Shown: in pieces, positions 1 to 8,941 of the stretch
Layout: the number at the start of each line of letters is the position of its first letter
Numbering within the stretch: position 1 is the first letter of the stretch
Assembly (NCBI RefSeq): GCF_023337795.1
Contig: NZ_JALIRS010000014.1
Span: forward strand, 1-64,000
Length of the DNA: 64,000 nt
Reading direction: 5' to 3'
From: Lysinibacillus sp. BPa_S21
GTDB lineage: Bacteria; Bacillota; Bacilli; Bacillales_A; Planococcaceae
The notes under the pieces: generated by a model
What the model was told of the DNA's origin: nothing
Seen by the model: only the letters and a program-made list of their open reading frames with translations
Database searches by the model: none
Program-made: the position numbers and the translations under genes

Positions 1-145
1 GAATAATAATACATTCAGGTTTTTTTTATATTAATAATAGAATGAACTCCTATTAAATTTGTTAATAGAGACGTCAAAATAACATATTGTAAGCATAAAA
101 AATTTTAGATTATCAAGTGAGATATAGGAATTTTCTAAGTCTTTT

Positions 146-176
146 AATTATAGAAATCTTTTAAATTTCTATAATT
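146..176. repeat. AT-rich perfect inverted repeat
   Basis: AATTATAGAAAT at 146-157 is the exact reverse complement of 165-176, with a 7-base loop. No T-run follows closely and no gene ends nearby on either strand, so its role is unknown. Confidence 0.6.
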
Positions 177-495
177 CAGACTATTAATCCCGCCCATTTA
201 TAACAAGACAAAGACGATAATTTGATTTCAAAAAAGGTATTTGATAAATCAATTTGCTTGTGTGCTTTCCACTTTGGTTTGGCAACCCCCTTCAAATTTT
301 ATTTTATATTTTGCATGTATTTTTTCTGTTACCTTGTTCAATCTATATTGATTTAGTCTTTCTTTAGTAAATATAGGTTTTTTGTTCCTACCTACTCTTT
401 TTAACAATTAATCCCACCTGATCAGAAGGTATAATTGTATTTCTGCAAAAGTCATAAAAAACACAATGTCTCTTTTGTATGTAACATGTTCCATT

Positions 496-527
496 AGAAA
501 AAAGCGTTACTATTGTAGAAACGCTTT
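496..527 (-). terminator. Terminator of the recombinase gene
   Basis: On the minus strand an 8-bp stem (AAAGCGTT / AACGCTTT, 501-508 with 520-527) is followed by a run of six T. It lies about 125 bases past the stop of the leftward recombinase gene, with no other gene between. Confidence 0.7.
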
Positions 528-651
528 TATTTGTTCATTATTAGAAAATAAATTGACTGTTCTGATTAAGAATCTAAGAAATTATTGATACTCTCGATAA
601 CAATTCAATAAAGGAGAAAAACTATTCTAATCTTTTTTATAAACAACAATT

Positions 652-1527
652 TTATTCAAAACGCCCCTGTCTTTCTGTTAGCACCCACTTTCGGACATAG
701 CCCATTTTTTCTTGAATATTTTCAATTGTTTTTTCACTTTGGAATGCCTTTTGCATAACGGTGTAGCGCAAATCCGTAGCTCTAACATTTGTGCCTATCT
801 CCTTTGACAACGTTTGGAAAATTCGCTCAATTGTTTTCGTTGAGATTGATTTTGATTGACTAGCTTCGCTAACCCAAATCCACTCTCCCATTTTTTCTTT
901 GTGTAATTCCTCTGTCGCTTCTTTATAATTCATTAGCATACCCTTTAACAGCGGAGAAAGTTTTATTTCTCTACGCCCATTTTGGTTAGAAATATATATC
1001 ATCGCTGAGTCGAAGTTAATATGAGACCATTTCATACGTACAAGCTCTGCTGGTTTACATCCAGTTTCCATAAGCATTTGGACGATACAGCCATTACGTC
1101 TAGCTAGCCATGCATGCTCCAAGGTTTTAGCGTATTGAAAATAGGTTGGCCAAACATTTGCAATTTGCATCAATTGTTTAGTTGTCAGTAATGTCAAAGC
1201 CTCTTTTTGCCTCTTTTTTGGCTGTAAAATGGTCTCATAGTCAAAAGGCTCAACCCACTCTCTTAAAAAGACAAAGTCTACAAAGCCTCGTAATGTTGCA
1301 ATTTTATGATTAAACGTGTTGACATTGGCATAGGTCTCTTTCAAATAATTACTATACACAAATAATAATTCTTTCAATTGATGATCTACATTTAAGAAGT
1401 TATTTTCATGAGCAAATGTTAGTAATTGCTGCCCATCTATATTGTATTGCTTTTTAGTAGCAGCGCTTTTCTTTAAAGAATTTAAAAATAATACATAGCT
1501 ATTCCATGCTTCTTTTAATGCGACCAT
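652..1527 (-). CDS. Degenerate tyrosine recombinase (XerC/D-like fold)
   Basis: A 291-residue protein with the phage-integrase layout: an N-terminal SAM-like core-binding domain (about 1-100) and a C-terminal catalytic fold (about 110-285). The start is the ATG at 1527 because a strong GGGGGG-containing ribosome site precedes it; the longer open frame upstream has none. The fold signatures are recognisable, but active-site residues are missing. The first arginine box reads TGCKPAEL (Arg to Lys). The second reads TDLRYT (both His lost, Arg kept). The GH box reads GY, and no nucleophilic Tyr is visible before the end. It is probably unable to recombine DNA. It could be a retired integrase or a DNA-binding protein. 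No att-like repeat was seen beside it. Confidence 0.8.
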   Translation of the reverse strand: MVALKEAWNSYVLFLNSLKKSAATKKQYNIDGQQLLTFAHENNFLNVDHQLKELLFVYSNYLKETYANVNTFNHKIATLRGFVDFVFLREWVEPFDYETILQPKKRQKEALTLLTTKQLMQIANVWPTYFQYAKTLEHAWLARRNGCIVQMLMETGCKPAELVRMKWSHINFDSAMIYISNQNGRREIKLSPLLKGMLMNYKEATEELHKEKMGEWIWVSEASQSKSISTKTIERIFQTLSKEIGTNVRATDLRYTVMQKAFQSEKTIENIQEKMGYVRKWVLTERQGRFE

Positions 1528-1877
1528 CTGGCTACCCCCCTTATATAACTGTGCGTGTTGTATCTTTAGTTTACTATATTTTGGGCGCGTACGTTTATAA
1601 ATAATTTTATAAATTATAATGTCGGTTAATCTGTAGTATTCATACACTTCACGGCTTTCAGTGATCGAAACAAATGTTTCTGTAGCAGTGTCTCATACCT
1701 TTTGTTTTCTTACAATAGTAATATCCCTTTTTCCTGTTGTAGTACAATTTCTTTAAAATGACTGAATTCTTGTATAACAAAGCTGATTTACATGAAAATT
1801 CGTATAATTTAGTGTTTATTGTTGTTTGTGTTATATAATAAGTGTATCAACTATAAAATGTAGGGGGCTTTTCAAGT
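1528..1877. other. Divergent intergenic region
   Basis: A 350-base gap between the leftward recombinase and the rightward hydratase gene. A TATAAT hexamer at 1834-1839 could be the hydratase -10 element, but no good -35 was found at proper spacing. No coding frame with a ribosome site was seen. Confidence 0.4.
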
Positions 1878-2672
1878 ATGCAAGTAAAAACAACTCGACT
1901 TGAAGCAGAAGACGCAAAAATTATTTATCAGGAAACAGCTGGGCTAGCAATTATTACAATCCATCGCCCACAGGCTAAAAACGCATTAACAGCAAATATG
2001 TGGGATCAATTAGCTAAAATTGCTCTACAAGTATTGGATAATCCGAAAAATAAAGTGTTGATTTTACGTGGCTCTGGCGAAAACTTTACGGCAGGTTCTG
2101 ATATTAAAGAATTCAACGCTATCTCTCTTGAAAAAGCCGAAGAAGCATTTGTACATATGGAAAAAACGATTTCCACCATTGAACGTTTACCAATACCAAC
2201 GATTGGCGTCATTAATGGCCCTGCAATGGGTGCTGGTTTAGAGCTTGCATTAGCTTGTGATATCCGCATTGGCTCTGAAAAAGCAAAGCTCGGTATCCCT
2301 GTTGGTAAATTAGGTATCACTTTAAATAACAAATTTGCACAGCGTTTAGTTCAACTTGTTGGCCCTTCTACTACGAAGGATTTAGTATTTACGGGGCGTA
2401 TGTTTAAAGCTGAAGAAGCCTTCAAGTTAGGCATGCTTAACTATTTAGTAACAGAAAAAGACTTAAATAAATACATGATTCGCATGGGTAAGCTTGTTGC
2501 AGGAATGTCACCTGAATCTTTATTAGCTGTGAAGCAATCTGTTCAAGAATGCGTGGACAGTGTTCCAACATTATGGCAAGGTTCAACACCGTTTGTCGGA
2601 AAGGATTTTGCAGAAGGTTGCCGTGCCTTTGTAGAAAAGCGTCAACCACAATTTACCCGCCAATCAAAATAG
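1878..2672 (+). CDS. Enoyl-CoA hydratase/isomerase family protein
   Basis: A 264-residue crotonase-fold protein, the usual length for the family, expected to act on an acyl-CoA thioester in the cytosol. The oxyanion-hole segments are visible: GSDIKEF near residue 73 and a GAGLELALACD stretch near 117. The Glu of GLEL matches the first catalytic glutamate of enoyl-CoA hydratases. The second glutamate is not evident (the segment reads GIPVGKLG), so hydratase activity in the strict sense is uncertain and another crotonase reaction is possible. A GGGGG ribosome site lies about 10 bases upstream. The gene stands alone between a divergent recombinase and a convergent ATPase, with a shared terminator after it. 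Confidence 0.85.
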   Translation: MQVKTTRLEAEDAKIIYQETAGLAIITIHRPQAKNALTANMWDQLAKIALQVLDNPKNKVLILRGSGENFTAGSDIKEFNAISLEKAEEAFVHMEKTISTIERLPIPTIGVINGPAMGAGLELALACDIRIGSEKAKLGIPVGKLGITLNNKFAQRLVQLVGPSTTKDLVFTGRMFKAEEAFKLGMLNYLVTEKDLNKYMIRMGKLVAGMSPESLLAVKQSVQECVDSVPTLWQGSTPFVGKDFAEGCRAFVEKRQPQFTRQSK

Positions 2673-2721
2673 AAAACAGGTACTCTGCTCGCCCCTCTCG
2701 CGAATGGAGTACCTGTTTTTT
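2673..2721. terminator. Bidirectional terminator
   Basis: A 13-bp perfect stem (2673-2685 with 2707-2719) is flanked by an A-run on the left and a T-run on the right. It serves the converging hydratase and ATPase genes and overlaps the ATPase stop codon. Confidence 0.9.
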
Positions 2722-3535
2722 AGGATTTTCGCTTTAACACAACTGACTTAATGTGGAGATGGATTGCATCTAATTCATAACCAAAATGCTGTAGAAATTC
2801 CATTTGTATCGTTTTTTGTAATGTGTATAAGCGATCTGGTAAAGAATAATTAATAGGTAGCTTTAGCTGTAATGTAATCGTTGCTTGCGCCATATCCCCT
2901 AATATGAATTGTACGTGCTCTACTTTCTGTACAATATCTTGCTTTGCACAGCAAAACGTTAAAAGCTGCACATAAACATGCCGACTAATATCTATATACT
3001 CCTGTTGAAAATCAGGGCGAACTATCGTCGTCTCCCCTATTTTTTCACGCTTTGGAGAGAAAATCTCCATCCCCTTTTGAACAAGACGTTTAAAAAAATT
3101 TTGCTCGACTTGACGGTACGGTATTGGCATTACATGCTTACCTTGTGTCTGTCGAATAAAGCGCGCTTTTGCAATCTCTTTTTGAGAACGTACATCCTCG
3201 ACATAGTAATATTGATCGATTGCGCCAAGCTCTAACTGACGAGCGATCGTTTTTGTCATCTTATCGGATGTGCCGATTAGTAAAATCGACTGTACCTTAT
3301 ATGTATCAAGTGCTTTTTTTACTTCCTCACGGTGTGCATCGTCTGTAAAAATAGCTCGACGAACAGCAGTAATCGTATTTTTCTCAAATTTTGCGGAGAT
3401 ACCCGCTACTTTCACACCATTGACAATAAGAAGACCATCATCAATAAGAGCGTCTACCCCGATTTTATGAGCGAAAACAAGGGCACTTGTACTTTTCCCT
3501 GTTCCACTTGGACCACTTAAAGAATAAACATTCAT
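2720..3535 (-). CDS. P-loop ATPase with Asp23/Gls24-like C-terminal region
   Basis: 271 residues. A clear Walker A motif (GPSGTGKST) lies at residues 8-16, so it binds a nucleotide. The middle part resembles small ATPases with an Arg/Lys-rich segment. The last 80 residues alternate beta and helix in a way that recalls the Asp23/Gls24 alkaline-shock fold, which is an inference from pattern only. Proteins of this type are conserved in Bacillales but I do not know an assigned function. It is a single gene, convergent with the hydratase and divergent from the aminotransferase. Confidence 0.75.
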   Translation of the reverse strand: MNVYSLSGPSGTGKSTSALVFAHKIGVDALIDDGLLIVNGVKVAGISAKFEKNTITAVRRAIFTDDAHREEVKKALDTYKVQSILLIGTSDKMTKTIARQLELGAIDQYYYVEDVRSQKEIAKARFIRQTQGKHVMPIPYRQVEQNFFKRLVQKGMEIFSPKREKIGETTIVRPDFQQEYIDISRHVYVQLLTFCCAKQDIVQKVEHVQFILGDMAQATITLQLKLPINYSLPDRLYTLQKTIQMEFLQHFGYELDAIHLHIKSVVLKRKS

Positions 3536-3756
3536 GACTTCCAGCTCCTTTCCTTTTATGATAGCAGAATCATAACATTTTTTCTGTTAATATTATTATT
3601 TCTAGCAATAGGTAAATCATTTCCGCTAGCCTACGCACACATCTTCTTTAATATAGAAATATATTCTTTTTTCAGAATAACTTTCCCTTTATGTTCTTTA
3701 GTATGATAAAATGTGAACTACTATTCTGTTATACAACTATAAGGAGTGTACTAGTT

Positions 3757-4932
3757 TTGAAAATCGTACCATCTAAAAAAATGTCATTATTTAAACCAGC
3801 AATTTTCGGAGATTTAAAAAATCATGCTAAACAACAAGAAGCGAAAGGCATGAAAATGATTGATTTGAGCCTAGGTAGCCCAGACCTTCCCCCAGACGCT
3901 AAAATTCGCGAGCATTTATCGCATAGAGCGGGTTTAGCTGAATCTTACGGATATACATTAACCGGCACACAACGTTTTTATGAAGCCGTTAGTCGCTATT
4001 ATAAACGTCGTAGCAATGTTGATTTAGATCCCGCTTCTGAAATCATTCAAACAATCGGCTCCCAAGAAGGGTTAGTACATTTACCAATCGCCTTTTGCGA
4101 TCCAGGCGATATCGTCTTATCCACAAACCCAGCGTACGTTGCCTATGATGCAGGAATTCATTTAGCAGGGGCAACTCCTTACTATATGCCTCAAACAGCC
4201 GACAACGATTATTTACCAGACTTAGATGCTGTTCCTGAAGATATTGCACAAAAAGCAAAACTACTAATTTTAAACTTACCAGGTAATCCTGTTCCTGCAA
4301 TGCCTTCATTAGCCTATTTTGAAAAAGTCATTGCGTTTGCGAAAAAATATAACATCATCGTGCTACATGATGCGGCATACTCTGAGTTCTACTTTACAGG
4401 TGATGGCCCGATTAGCTTCCTATCTACGCCTGGCGCAAAAGAAGTTGGAATGGAAATTAACTCTTTATCGAAAAGCTTTAGCCTAGCAGGTACACGTATC
4501 GCTTATATCGCTGGTAACGCCGAGATGATTGCAATCTTGAAACAATTAAAATCAAATTTAGATTTCGGTATTTTCGAGCCAATTCAAGACGCTGCGGTCG
4601 TAGCGCTTGATAACGCAGAGGAAATTACAGCAGGCCTACGTGCAACATTCTCAGAACGCCATAAAACATTAATGAACGGCTTACGTGATTTAGGATGGGA
4701 TGCAGCCCCTTCTGACGGTGGTATGTTTGTCTGGGCAAAATATCCATACGATATTGACTGCGTAGAGCTTGCCTTTAAAATAATTGAACAAGCTGGTATC
4801 GTGACAGTCCCTGGTACTGTATTTGGTTCAGCTGGACAAGGATACTTACGTTTAGCTTTAGTACAACCGAAAGAATTGTTACAAGAAGCTGTTGAACGTT
4901 TAGCACAAGTACAAGTGACACCACAAAAATAA
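3757..4932 (+). CDS. Class I/II pyridoxal-phosphate aminotransferase
   Basis: 391 residues from a TTG start at 3757, chosen because AAGGAG lies 10 bases upstream and homologous sequence begins there; the open frame before it has no ribosome site. Fold-type I aminotransferase features are visible: an N-terminal LSLGSPDLPP segment, the NLPGNP phosphate/substrate loop, and NSLSKSFSLAGTR, whose first Lys is the expected Schiff-base lysine. It transfers an amino group between an amino acid and a 2-oxo acid in the cytosol; the substrate cannot be read from sequence. The family includes PatA, YugH and LL-diaminopimelate aminotransferases. Decayed copies of its 3' end recur at 8218-8405 and 10586-10648. 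Confidence 0.9.
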   Translation: MKIVPSKKMSLFKPAIFGDLKNHAKQQEAKGMKMIDLSLGSPDLPPDAKIREHLSHRAGLAESYGYTLTGTQRFYEAVSRYYKRRSNVDLDPASEIIQTIGSQEGLVHLPIAFCDPGDIVLSTNPAYVAYDAGIHLAGATPYYMPQTADNDYLPDLDAVPEDIAQKAKLLILNLPGNPVPAMPSLAYFEKVIAFAKKYNIIVLHDAAYSEFYFTGDGPISFLSTPGAKEVGMEINSLSKSFSLAGTRIAYIAGNAEMIAILKQLKSNLDFGIFEPIQDAAVVALDNAEEITAGLRATFSERHKTLMNGLRDLGWDAAPSDGGMFVWAKYPYDIDCVELAFKIIEQAGIVTVPGTVFGSAGQGYLRLALVQPKELLQEAVERLAQVQVTPQK

Positions 4933-4948
4933 TTATGTGAACAATATG

Positions 4949-4983
4949 AAACCCTTCTACCTTTAATGGTTAGAAGGGTTTTT
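4949..4983 (+). terminator. Terminator of the aminotransferase (repeat copy 1)
   Basis: A 10-bp stem AACCCTTCTA / TAGAAGGGTT (4950-4959 with 4971-4980) is followed by a T-run. The last codons of the convergent Nudix gene run into it. The same hairpin with its flanks recurs near 8373 and 10615. Confidence 0.9.
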
Positions 4984-5433
4984 GCTATAGTTGACTATGT
5001 AATCTTCAAGTATGGGTATATCAGGCGGACTAATATTTTTAGGTAAATCATTTAATGAGAAAAACTGTAGCATTGTTGCCTCTTCTTGATCATGAATAAG
5101 TAAGCCATTATATTCTTTACATTCAAACGCTGTAACAACGTTATATACTTCATCACCGTGCGGATATTGATAATAAAATTTTTGTCCCGAATACGTATTG
5201 ATTAATGTTAGATTTTTAGCTGTAAGTCCTGTTTCCTCCAATAATTCTCGATGTGCAACTTGCTCTAATGTTTCACCTAGTTCCATTGAGCCCCCAATTA
5301 ACCCCCAACACTCATTATCTATTCGAAGCTGTAATAAAACCTGTTGATGATTATTAATGACTAAAACACAAGCACCGCACATAATTAATGGTCTAGTTCC
5401 AACTTCTTTACGTATATCTTTTATATATCCCAT
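4963..5433 (-). CDS. Nudix hydrolase
   Basis: 156 residues from an ATG with AAAGGAG eight bases upstream; a longer frame to 5460 lacks a site. The Nudix box is complete: a Gly, five residues, Glu, seven residues, then RELLEETGL, near residues 48-70. Enzymes of this family cleave a nucleoside diphosphate linked to another group, using Mg2+ held by the REXXEE glutamates. The substrate cannot be told; the short single-domain form fits MutT/ADP-sugar or mRNA-decapping type members. It is a stand-alone gene whose stop lies inside the convergent terminator. Confidence 0.9.
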   Translation of the reverse strand: MGYIKDIRKEVGTRPLIMCGACVLVINNHQQVLLQLRIDNECWGLIGGSMELGETLEQVAHRELLEETGLTAKNLTLINTYSGQKFYYQYPHGDEVYNVVTAFECKEYNGLLIHDQEEATMLQFFSLNDLPKNISPPDIPILEDYIVNYSKNPSNH

Positions 5434-5500
5434 AAAAATCTCCTTTATAAATAGGTTCATTTATAGTCAAAATAATCAAAAGTTAACGTTCTACATCTTT

Positions 5501-5701
5501 TTACTTATTCCTTCTTTTTACTATAAGTATTAGGTAAACGATCACAAATAAAACTATGTAAGCAATTAAAATAATTCCAAGTTCAACCCAGATGCCGTTT
5601 TCGAGTCTATCGAGCCTCGTATAAGGTGGAATCAGTCTGAATACTAACTTGATAATCATGATAGTCAAAGCTATGGCCGCAGCGTCTTTTACATTTCTCA
5701 T
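5501..5701 (-). CDS. Small two-pass membrane protein
   Basis: 66 residues with two hydrophobic segments (about 8-24 and 40-60) separated by a charged loop, and a basic tail (KRRNK). AAGGTGG precedes the ATG at suitable distance, which supports translation. I do not recognise the family. It lies upstream of the Nudix gene on the same strand with about 70 bases between; co-transcription is possible. Confidence 0.55.
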   Translation of the reverse strand: MRNVKDAAAIALTIMIIKLVFRLIPPYTRLDRLENGIWVELGIILIAYIVLFVIVYLILIVKRRNK

Positions 5702-6175
5702 TGATACACCACCTTAAAACATATTCATTTTTGTTTATTTCTCTTTAATGGTTCCTTCATGGATCCTGGTACTAAAGACTAGAAAACTTACGCGTAAAAT
5801 CAATGCTAGTAATACGATTTGAAATCCCTCAAGGCTCGTAAACATTCCTTCATAACAACTACCACTTTATCTTTTAATGTTGAGAGGTGCTTAATACCAA
5901 AAATTTCATTTACTATATTATATAATTTTGGATGGTAAATGTCTTAGAAAGCGAAAATTATGTACCTATTTTAATTCGTATGAAAATTGTTAAAAAGCCG
6001 CTACAAATCAATAAAAAAGGATATCCAAATTATTTCGTTTTGAAATCCTTTTTATTGTGTTTTTATGTTTTGTACTCAAAAACAGAACCCATTATCATAA
6101 ACTGGTCTTTTTTTCATCTACGACCCATTATTATTGTGTAGCATCATTTTTCAACTATCAACACCAGTAGTTCCA
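5702..6175. other. Intergenic region
   Basis: 474 bases without a supported gene. A 9-bp stem (AAAAAGGAT at 6014-6022 with 6045-6053) with A- and T-runs could terminate transcription in either direction, including the leftward MFS gene. A 69-codon frame across it has no ribosome site. Confidence 0.4.
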
Positions 6176-7369
6176 TTACTTTTTCTCCGTCGCATAATAA
6201 ATCATCGCCATGGTCGGTAAAGCTATTCCAATCACTAATGCCGCTTTCCAGCCAAACACGGCATATGCCCATCCTCCTGTCGCAGAACCTATAGCACCGC
6301 CAGCAAAAAATATGGCCATGTATAAACCATTAAGTCTGCTTCGAAATTCTGCTCCTAATGAGAAAATAGCACGTTGACCAAGCACCAGATTAGCAGAAAC
6401 CCCCATATCTAAAAGAATGGCGGAAATAACCAAGATTACTAATGATAACGTCGAGCCACTTTGGATCATAAGGGGAAAAATTACAGAAATAATAACTAAA
6501 GCTAAAGCGAATCCGGTTGCTGGTCGAACCCAACCTTTATCAGCAAAACGGCCTGCCACAGGTGCAGCTACCGCCCCAGACACCCCAACCAATGCGTACA
6601 GTGCCACTTCCTTTTGGGAAAAATTAAAAATTGGACCGGTCAATAACATAGGAACAGTTGTCCAGAACAAACTAAAAGTTCCAAACACACAAAAGTGATA
6701 AATTGCTCTACGTTGTAAGACTGGTGTCGTTTTAAGTAAATGAAGCATAGATTTCAGCAGTATTGGATATTGTGTTGTTGTCATTGGCTGCCTTGGAGGC
6801 AATAACTTACCTAATACAAGAGCCAGAACAAAAATTATTGCAGCCGAAAAGACAAATATAGCGCGCCAGCCCATATACTCCGCCGCAATACTTGAAATAG
6901 GACGGGCGAGCATAATACCAAGTAACAAACCACTCATAACATTACCAACATTTCGGCCGCGTGTGGCATCGGGTGAAAGATGAGCTGCATACGGTACAAG
7001 TACCTGAGCTGCTACTGAGCCTAACCCGATAAACAGTGAAGCTGCAAGGAGTAGCGTAGCGCTTTTGACTACTGCAGCAATCGCCAACACGACTGCAGTG
7101 AAGAGCAATAAAGTAACAACAAGTTTCCGGTTTTCAAGGATATCTCCCAAAGGAACGATCAATAACAATCCGATTCCGTACCCAATTTGAGTCAGCGTCA
7201 CGATAAGGCCCGCTGCTCCGGAAGATAATTCTAGTGTAGAACTGATGGGTCCTACTAAAGGCTGCGCATAATAGAGATTAGCAACAATCACGCCACAAGC
7301 TATAGCCAGAACAAGCATAATCCACGATGAAACTGGTTTCTCCATTTTCGGTTTTGCGATTGAACTCAT
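6176..7369 (-). CDS. MFS exporter regulated by the adjacent TetR
   Basis: 397 residues with about 12 hydrophobic segments and the MFS loop signature between helices 2 and 3 (GDILENRK). It is most like the drug:H+ antiporter or sugar-efflux style MFS proteins found next to TetR repressors. It should export a small molecule by proton exchange; the substrate is unknown. GAGGGAG precedes the ATG. A perfect 10-bp inverted repeat operator sits 32 bases upstream of the start, and the repressor gene lies directly upstream on the same strand. The local base composition looks somewhat GC-richer than its neighbours, which may mean transfer. Confidence 0.9.
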   Translation of the reverse strand: MSSIAKPKMEKPVSSWIMLVLAIACGVIVANLYYAQPLVGPISSTLELSSGAAGLIVTLTQIGYGIGLLLIVPLGDILENRKLVVTLLLFTAVVLAIAAVVKSATLLLAASLFIGLGSVAAQVLVPYAAHLSPDATRGRNVGNVMSGLLLGIMLARPISSIAAEYMGWRAIFVFSAAIIFVLALVLGKLLPPRQPMTTTQYPILLKSMLHLLKTTPVLQRRAIYHFCVFGTFSLFWTTVPMLLTGPIFNFSQKEVALYALVGVSGAVAAPVAGRFADKGWVRPATGFALALVIISVIFPLMIQSGSTLSLVILVISAILLDMGVSANLVLGQRAIFSLGAEFRSRLNGLYMAIFFAGGAIGSATGGWAYAVFGWKAALVIGIALPTMAMIYYATEKK

Positions 7370-7400
7370 AGAAATTCTCCCTCACTTTTTTTAGGTCGCA

Positions 7401-7426
7401 TTTTCCGGAATGATCGTTCCGGAAAA
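7401..7426. promoter_or_regulatory. Operator ahead of the MFS gene
   Basis: TTTTCCGGAA (7401-7410) and TTCCGGAAAA (7417-7426) form a perfect inverted repeat with a 6-base spacer. The same TTCCGGAA core occurs between the promoter elements of the TetR gene at 8054-8061. It is the likely binding site of that repressor. Confidence 0.8.
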
Positions 7427-7441
7427 CGTAAAAAAATTTGT

Positions 7442-8017
7442 CTATATCATCTCTATGACAGTATTCATCATGTCATAAATAATTTTTTTATTGTTTTTCA
7501 CCTTGGATACTACTTTGATACTATGATTAAGGTTAAGCAATAGATGTGATAGAGCCTTTATATCTTTCTTTGGGTCAATTTCTCCCATTTGCTGTCCTTT
7601 ACTTAATAGTTCATAGAAAGACTGTTCTAATTCCTCAAAACTATCTCGTATCAATTTACGTAGTTGTTCATCCGGTGAATCCAAGCCAATGCTTGCGTTT
7701 GTAATCAAGCATCCCTTGGGCAATTCATCATCAAATGCTTGAGTTATATGCTTATCAAAATACTGTCGTATTCCAACTTTTGCAGATGGCGCATTTACCA
7801 AAAAATTGCGTTTATTTTGATTGAATTTTTTGTATTGGTGTATTGCCTCAACATAAAGTGTCTGTTTGTCCGTAAAAGTTTCGTACAAACTTGATCTGCT
7901 TAACTCCATAGCTTCTAACAAATCCGGAATACTTGTTGCATCGTAGCCTTTTTCCCAAAATACTAACATTGCCTTATGGAGTACGTGCTCCTTGTCAAAC
8001 TCTTTTGAACGTCCGAT
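7442..8017 (-). CDS. TetR/AcrR family repressor, apparent ATC start
   Basis: About 191 residues. The N-terminal helix-turn-helix (roughly residues 10-50, with SIPDLLEAMELSRSSLYETF) and the C-terminal ligand domain match the TetR family. Family members usually begin Met-Gly-Arg-Ser-(Lys/Arg)-Glu-Phe-Asp. Here GRSKEFD is preceded by an ATC codon (8015-8017), eight bases after a perfect AAAGGAGG. The open frame continues upstream to an ATG at 8092, but the predicted promoter (8044-8072) lies between, so that ATG is probably not transcribed. Initiation at ATC, a rare start, is therefore inferred. The repressor is expected to control itself and the MFS exporter downstream. Confidence 0.8.
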   Translation of the reverse strand: MGRSKEFDKEHVLHKAMLVFWEKGYDATSIPDLLEAMELSRSSLYETFTDKQTLYVEAIHQYKKFNQNKRNFLVNAPSAKVGIRQYFDKHITQAFDDELPKGCLITNASIGLDSPDEQLRKLIRDSFEELEQSFYELLSKGQQMGEIDPKKDIKALSHLLLNLNHSIKVVSKVKNNKKIIYDMMNTVIEMI

Positions 8018-8043
8018 GGTAAATTCCTCCTTTGAATATGAAT

Positions 8044-8072
8044 AATATACTATTTCCGGAACGAATAGTCCA
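8044..8072 (-). promoter_or_regulatory. tetR promoter with internal operator
   Basis: On the minus strand TGGACT (8067-8072) and TATATT (8044-8049) stand 17 bases apart. The spacer carries TTCCGGAA (8054-8061) inside a CTATT/AATAG palindrome, the same core as the operator at 7401-7426. This layout indicates autorepression. The predicted transcript would begin near 8037, just before the ribosome site at 8026-8033. Confidence 0.65.
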
Positions 8073-8217
8073 GTATTATTTTTTCTACTCAATACTACGG
8101 AGGATAAAATCTTCTCCGGTTACCTTATCGACAAATATGTGGTAAGCTTCTACCCTTCATTTTAGTATTTTATGTAATTGTCGTTGTATTTTTTATTCTT
8201 TCCTGCTTACCTTTTTG

Positions 8218-8405
8218 CAGCCATTCTCAGAACGCCATATTGAACGGCATACGTGAATTAGGATGAGATGCAGCTCTTTCGTACAATCGAAAGAATTTTT
8301 TACAGGCAACTGTTGATATCGTTTAGCACAAGTGCAAGTAGCACCACAAAAATAATTATCTAAACAACATGCAACCCCTTCTAACTTTTATGGTCGGAAG
8401 GGGTT
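8218..8405 (+). pseudogene. Decayed 3' copy of the aminotransferase gene plus terminator
   Basis: The stretch 8218-8275 matches 4647-4710 of the aminotransferase, and 8280-8360 matches its last 75 bases. About 150 bases are missing between, and an in-frame TGA replaces a Trp codon. The match continues through the stop codon into the terminator hairpin (AACCCCTTC / GAAGGGGTT, 8373-8405). It is non-functional and must derive from an old duplication of the gene end. Confidence 0.85.
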
Positions 8406-8445
8406 AAGTAAATTAATTTCATATAAAATGTTAAACATCTATTCA

Positions 8446-8865
8446 TTATAAACCAAGCATTGGAAGATGCTTTCGAGTATGATATGTAAGTGCCAATGCA
8501 ATACACTGTTTTATTTCATTTACTGGTATTTCGTCATTTTCATCAAATACAATCGCTCGATTACCTTCATAGTTGAATACATCTCTATATACCTCTTTAA
8601 ACGTATCTATTAGCTTCGTATTACAGTTAAAATACATGGCGTATTGATCTGGACGTGATTGTTTCCATCCTATTCTAATTGTACTCCCTTTTTTTGTGAT
8701 ATAACTAGGCTCTCCCCATTTTAACGTTTCTTCCATATGATCTACACTTTCTGTCTCTAATGCCGTATCCAAAATTAACTGGCGAAGAATCAAAAGTTTC
8801 GACTGAATGTGTTTTGGATACTGTTTGAATACTTCCTCAACCTTACTATTTTCAATTGCACTCAT
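8446..8865 (-). CDS. DUF1801 domain protein
   Basis: 139 residues from the second ATG, which has AAAAAGGA nine bases upstream; the first ATG overlaps the ribosome site. The sequence fits the DUF1801 (YdhG-like) fold: an N-terminal helical segment with LRQLILDTA, then a TLKWGEPSY segment and a strand with AMYFNC. The family has a frataxin/YdhG-like alpha-beta fold and no settled biochemical role. It lies downstream of the GyrI-like gene on the same strand. Confidence 0.75.
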   Translation of the reverse strand: MSAIENSKVEEVFKQYPKHIQSKLLILRQLILDTALETESVDHMEETLKWGEPSYITKKGSTIRIGWKQSRPDQYAMYFNCNTKLIDTFKEVYRDVFNYEGNRAIVFDENDEIPVNEIKQCIALALTYHTRKHLPMLGL

Positions 8866-8941
8866 AGTATTCATTCCTTTTTTAAAATAATAAATATCTC
8901 TAGATGCTAACTCGGACAGATTTAGCGATTCAACATGATAC

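Larger units (their letters stand above)
1..651. other. Non-coding left edge
   Basis: No open frame with a convincing ribosome binding site was found on either strand. The stretch is AT-rich. It holds a perfect 12-bp inverted repeat (146-157 with 165-176) and, near its right end, the terminator of the recombinase gene that reads leftward into it. Confidence 0.6.

Noticed and set aside
5932-6141. 69-codon frame on the plus strand
   Set aside because: No ribosome binding site, unusual composition, and it spans a terminator-like hairpin.
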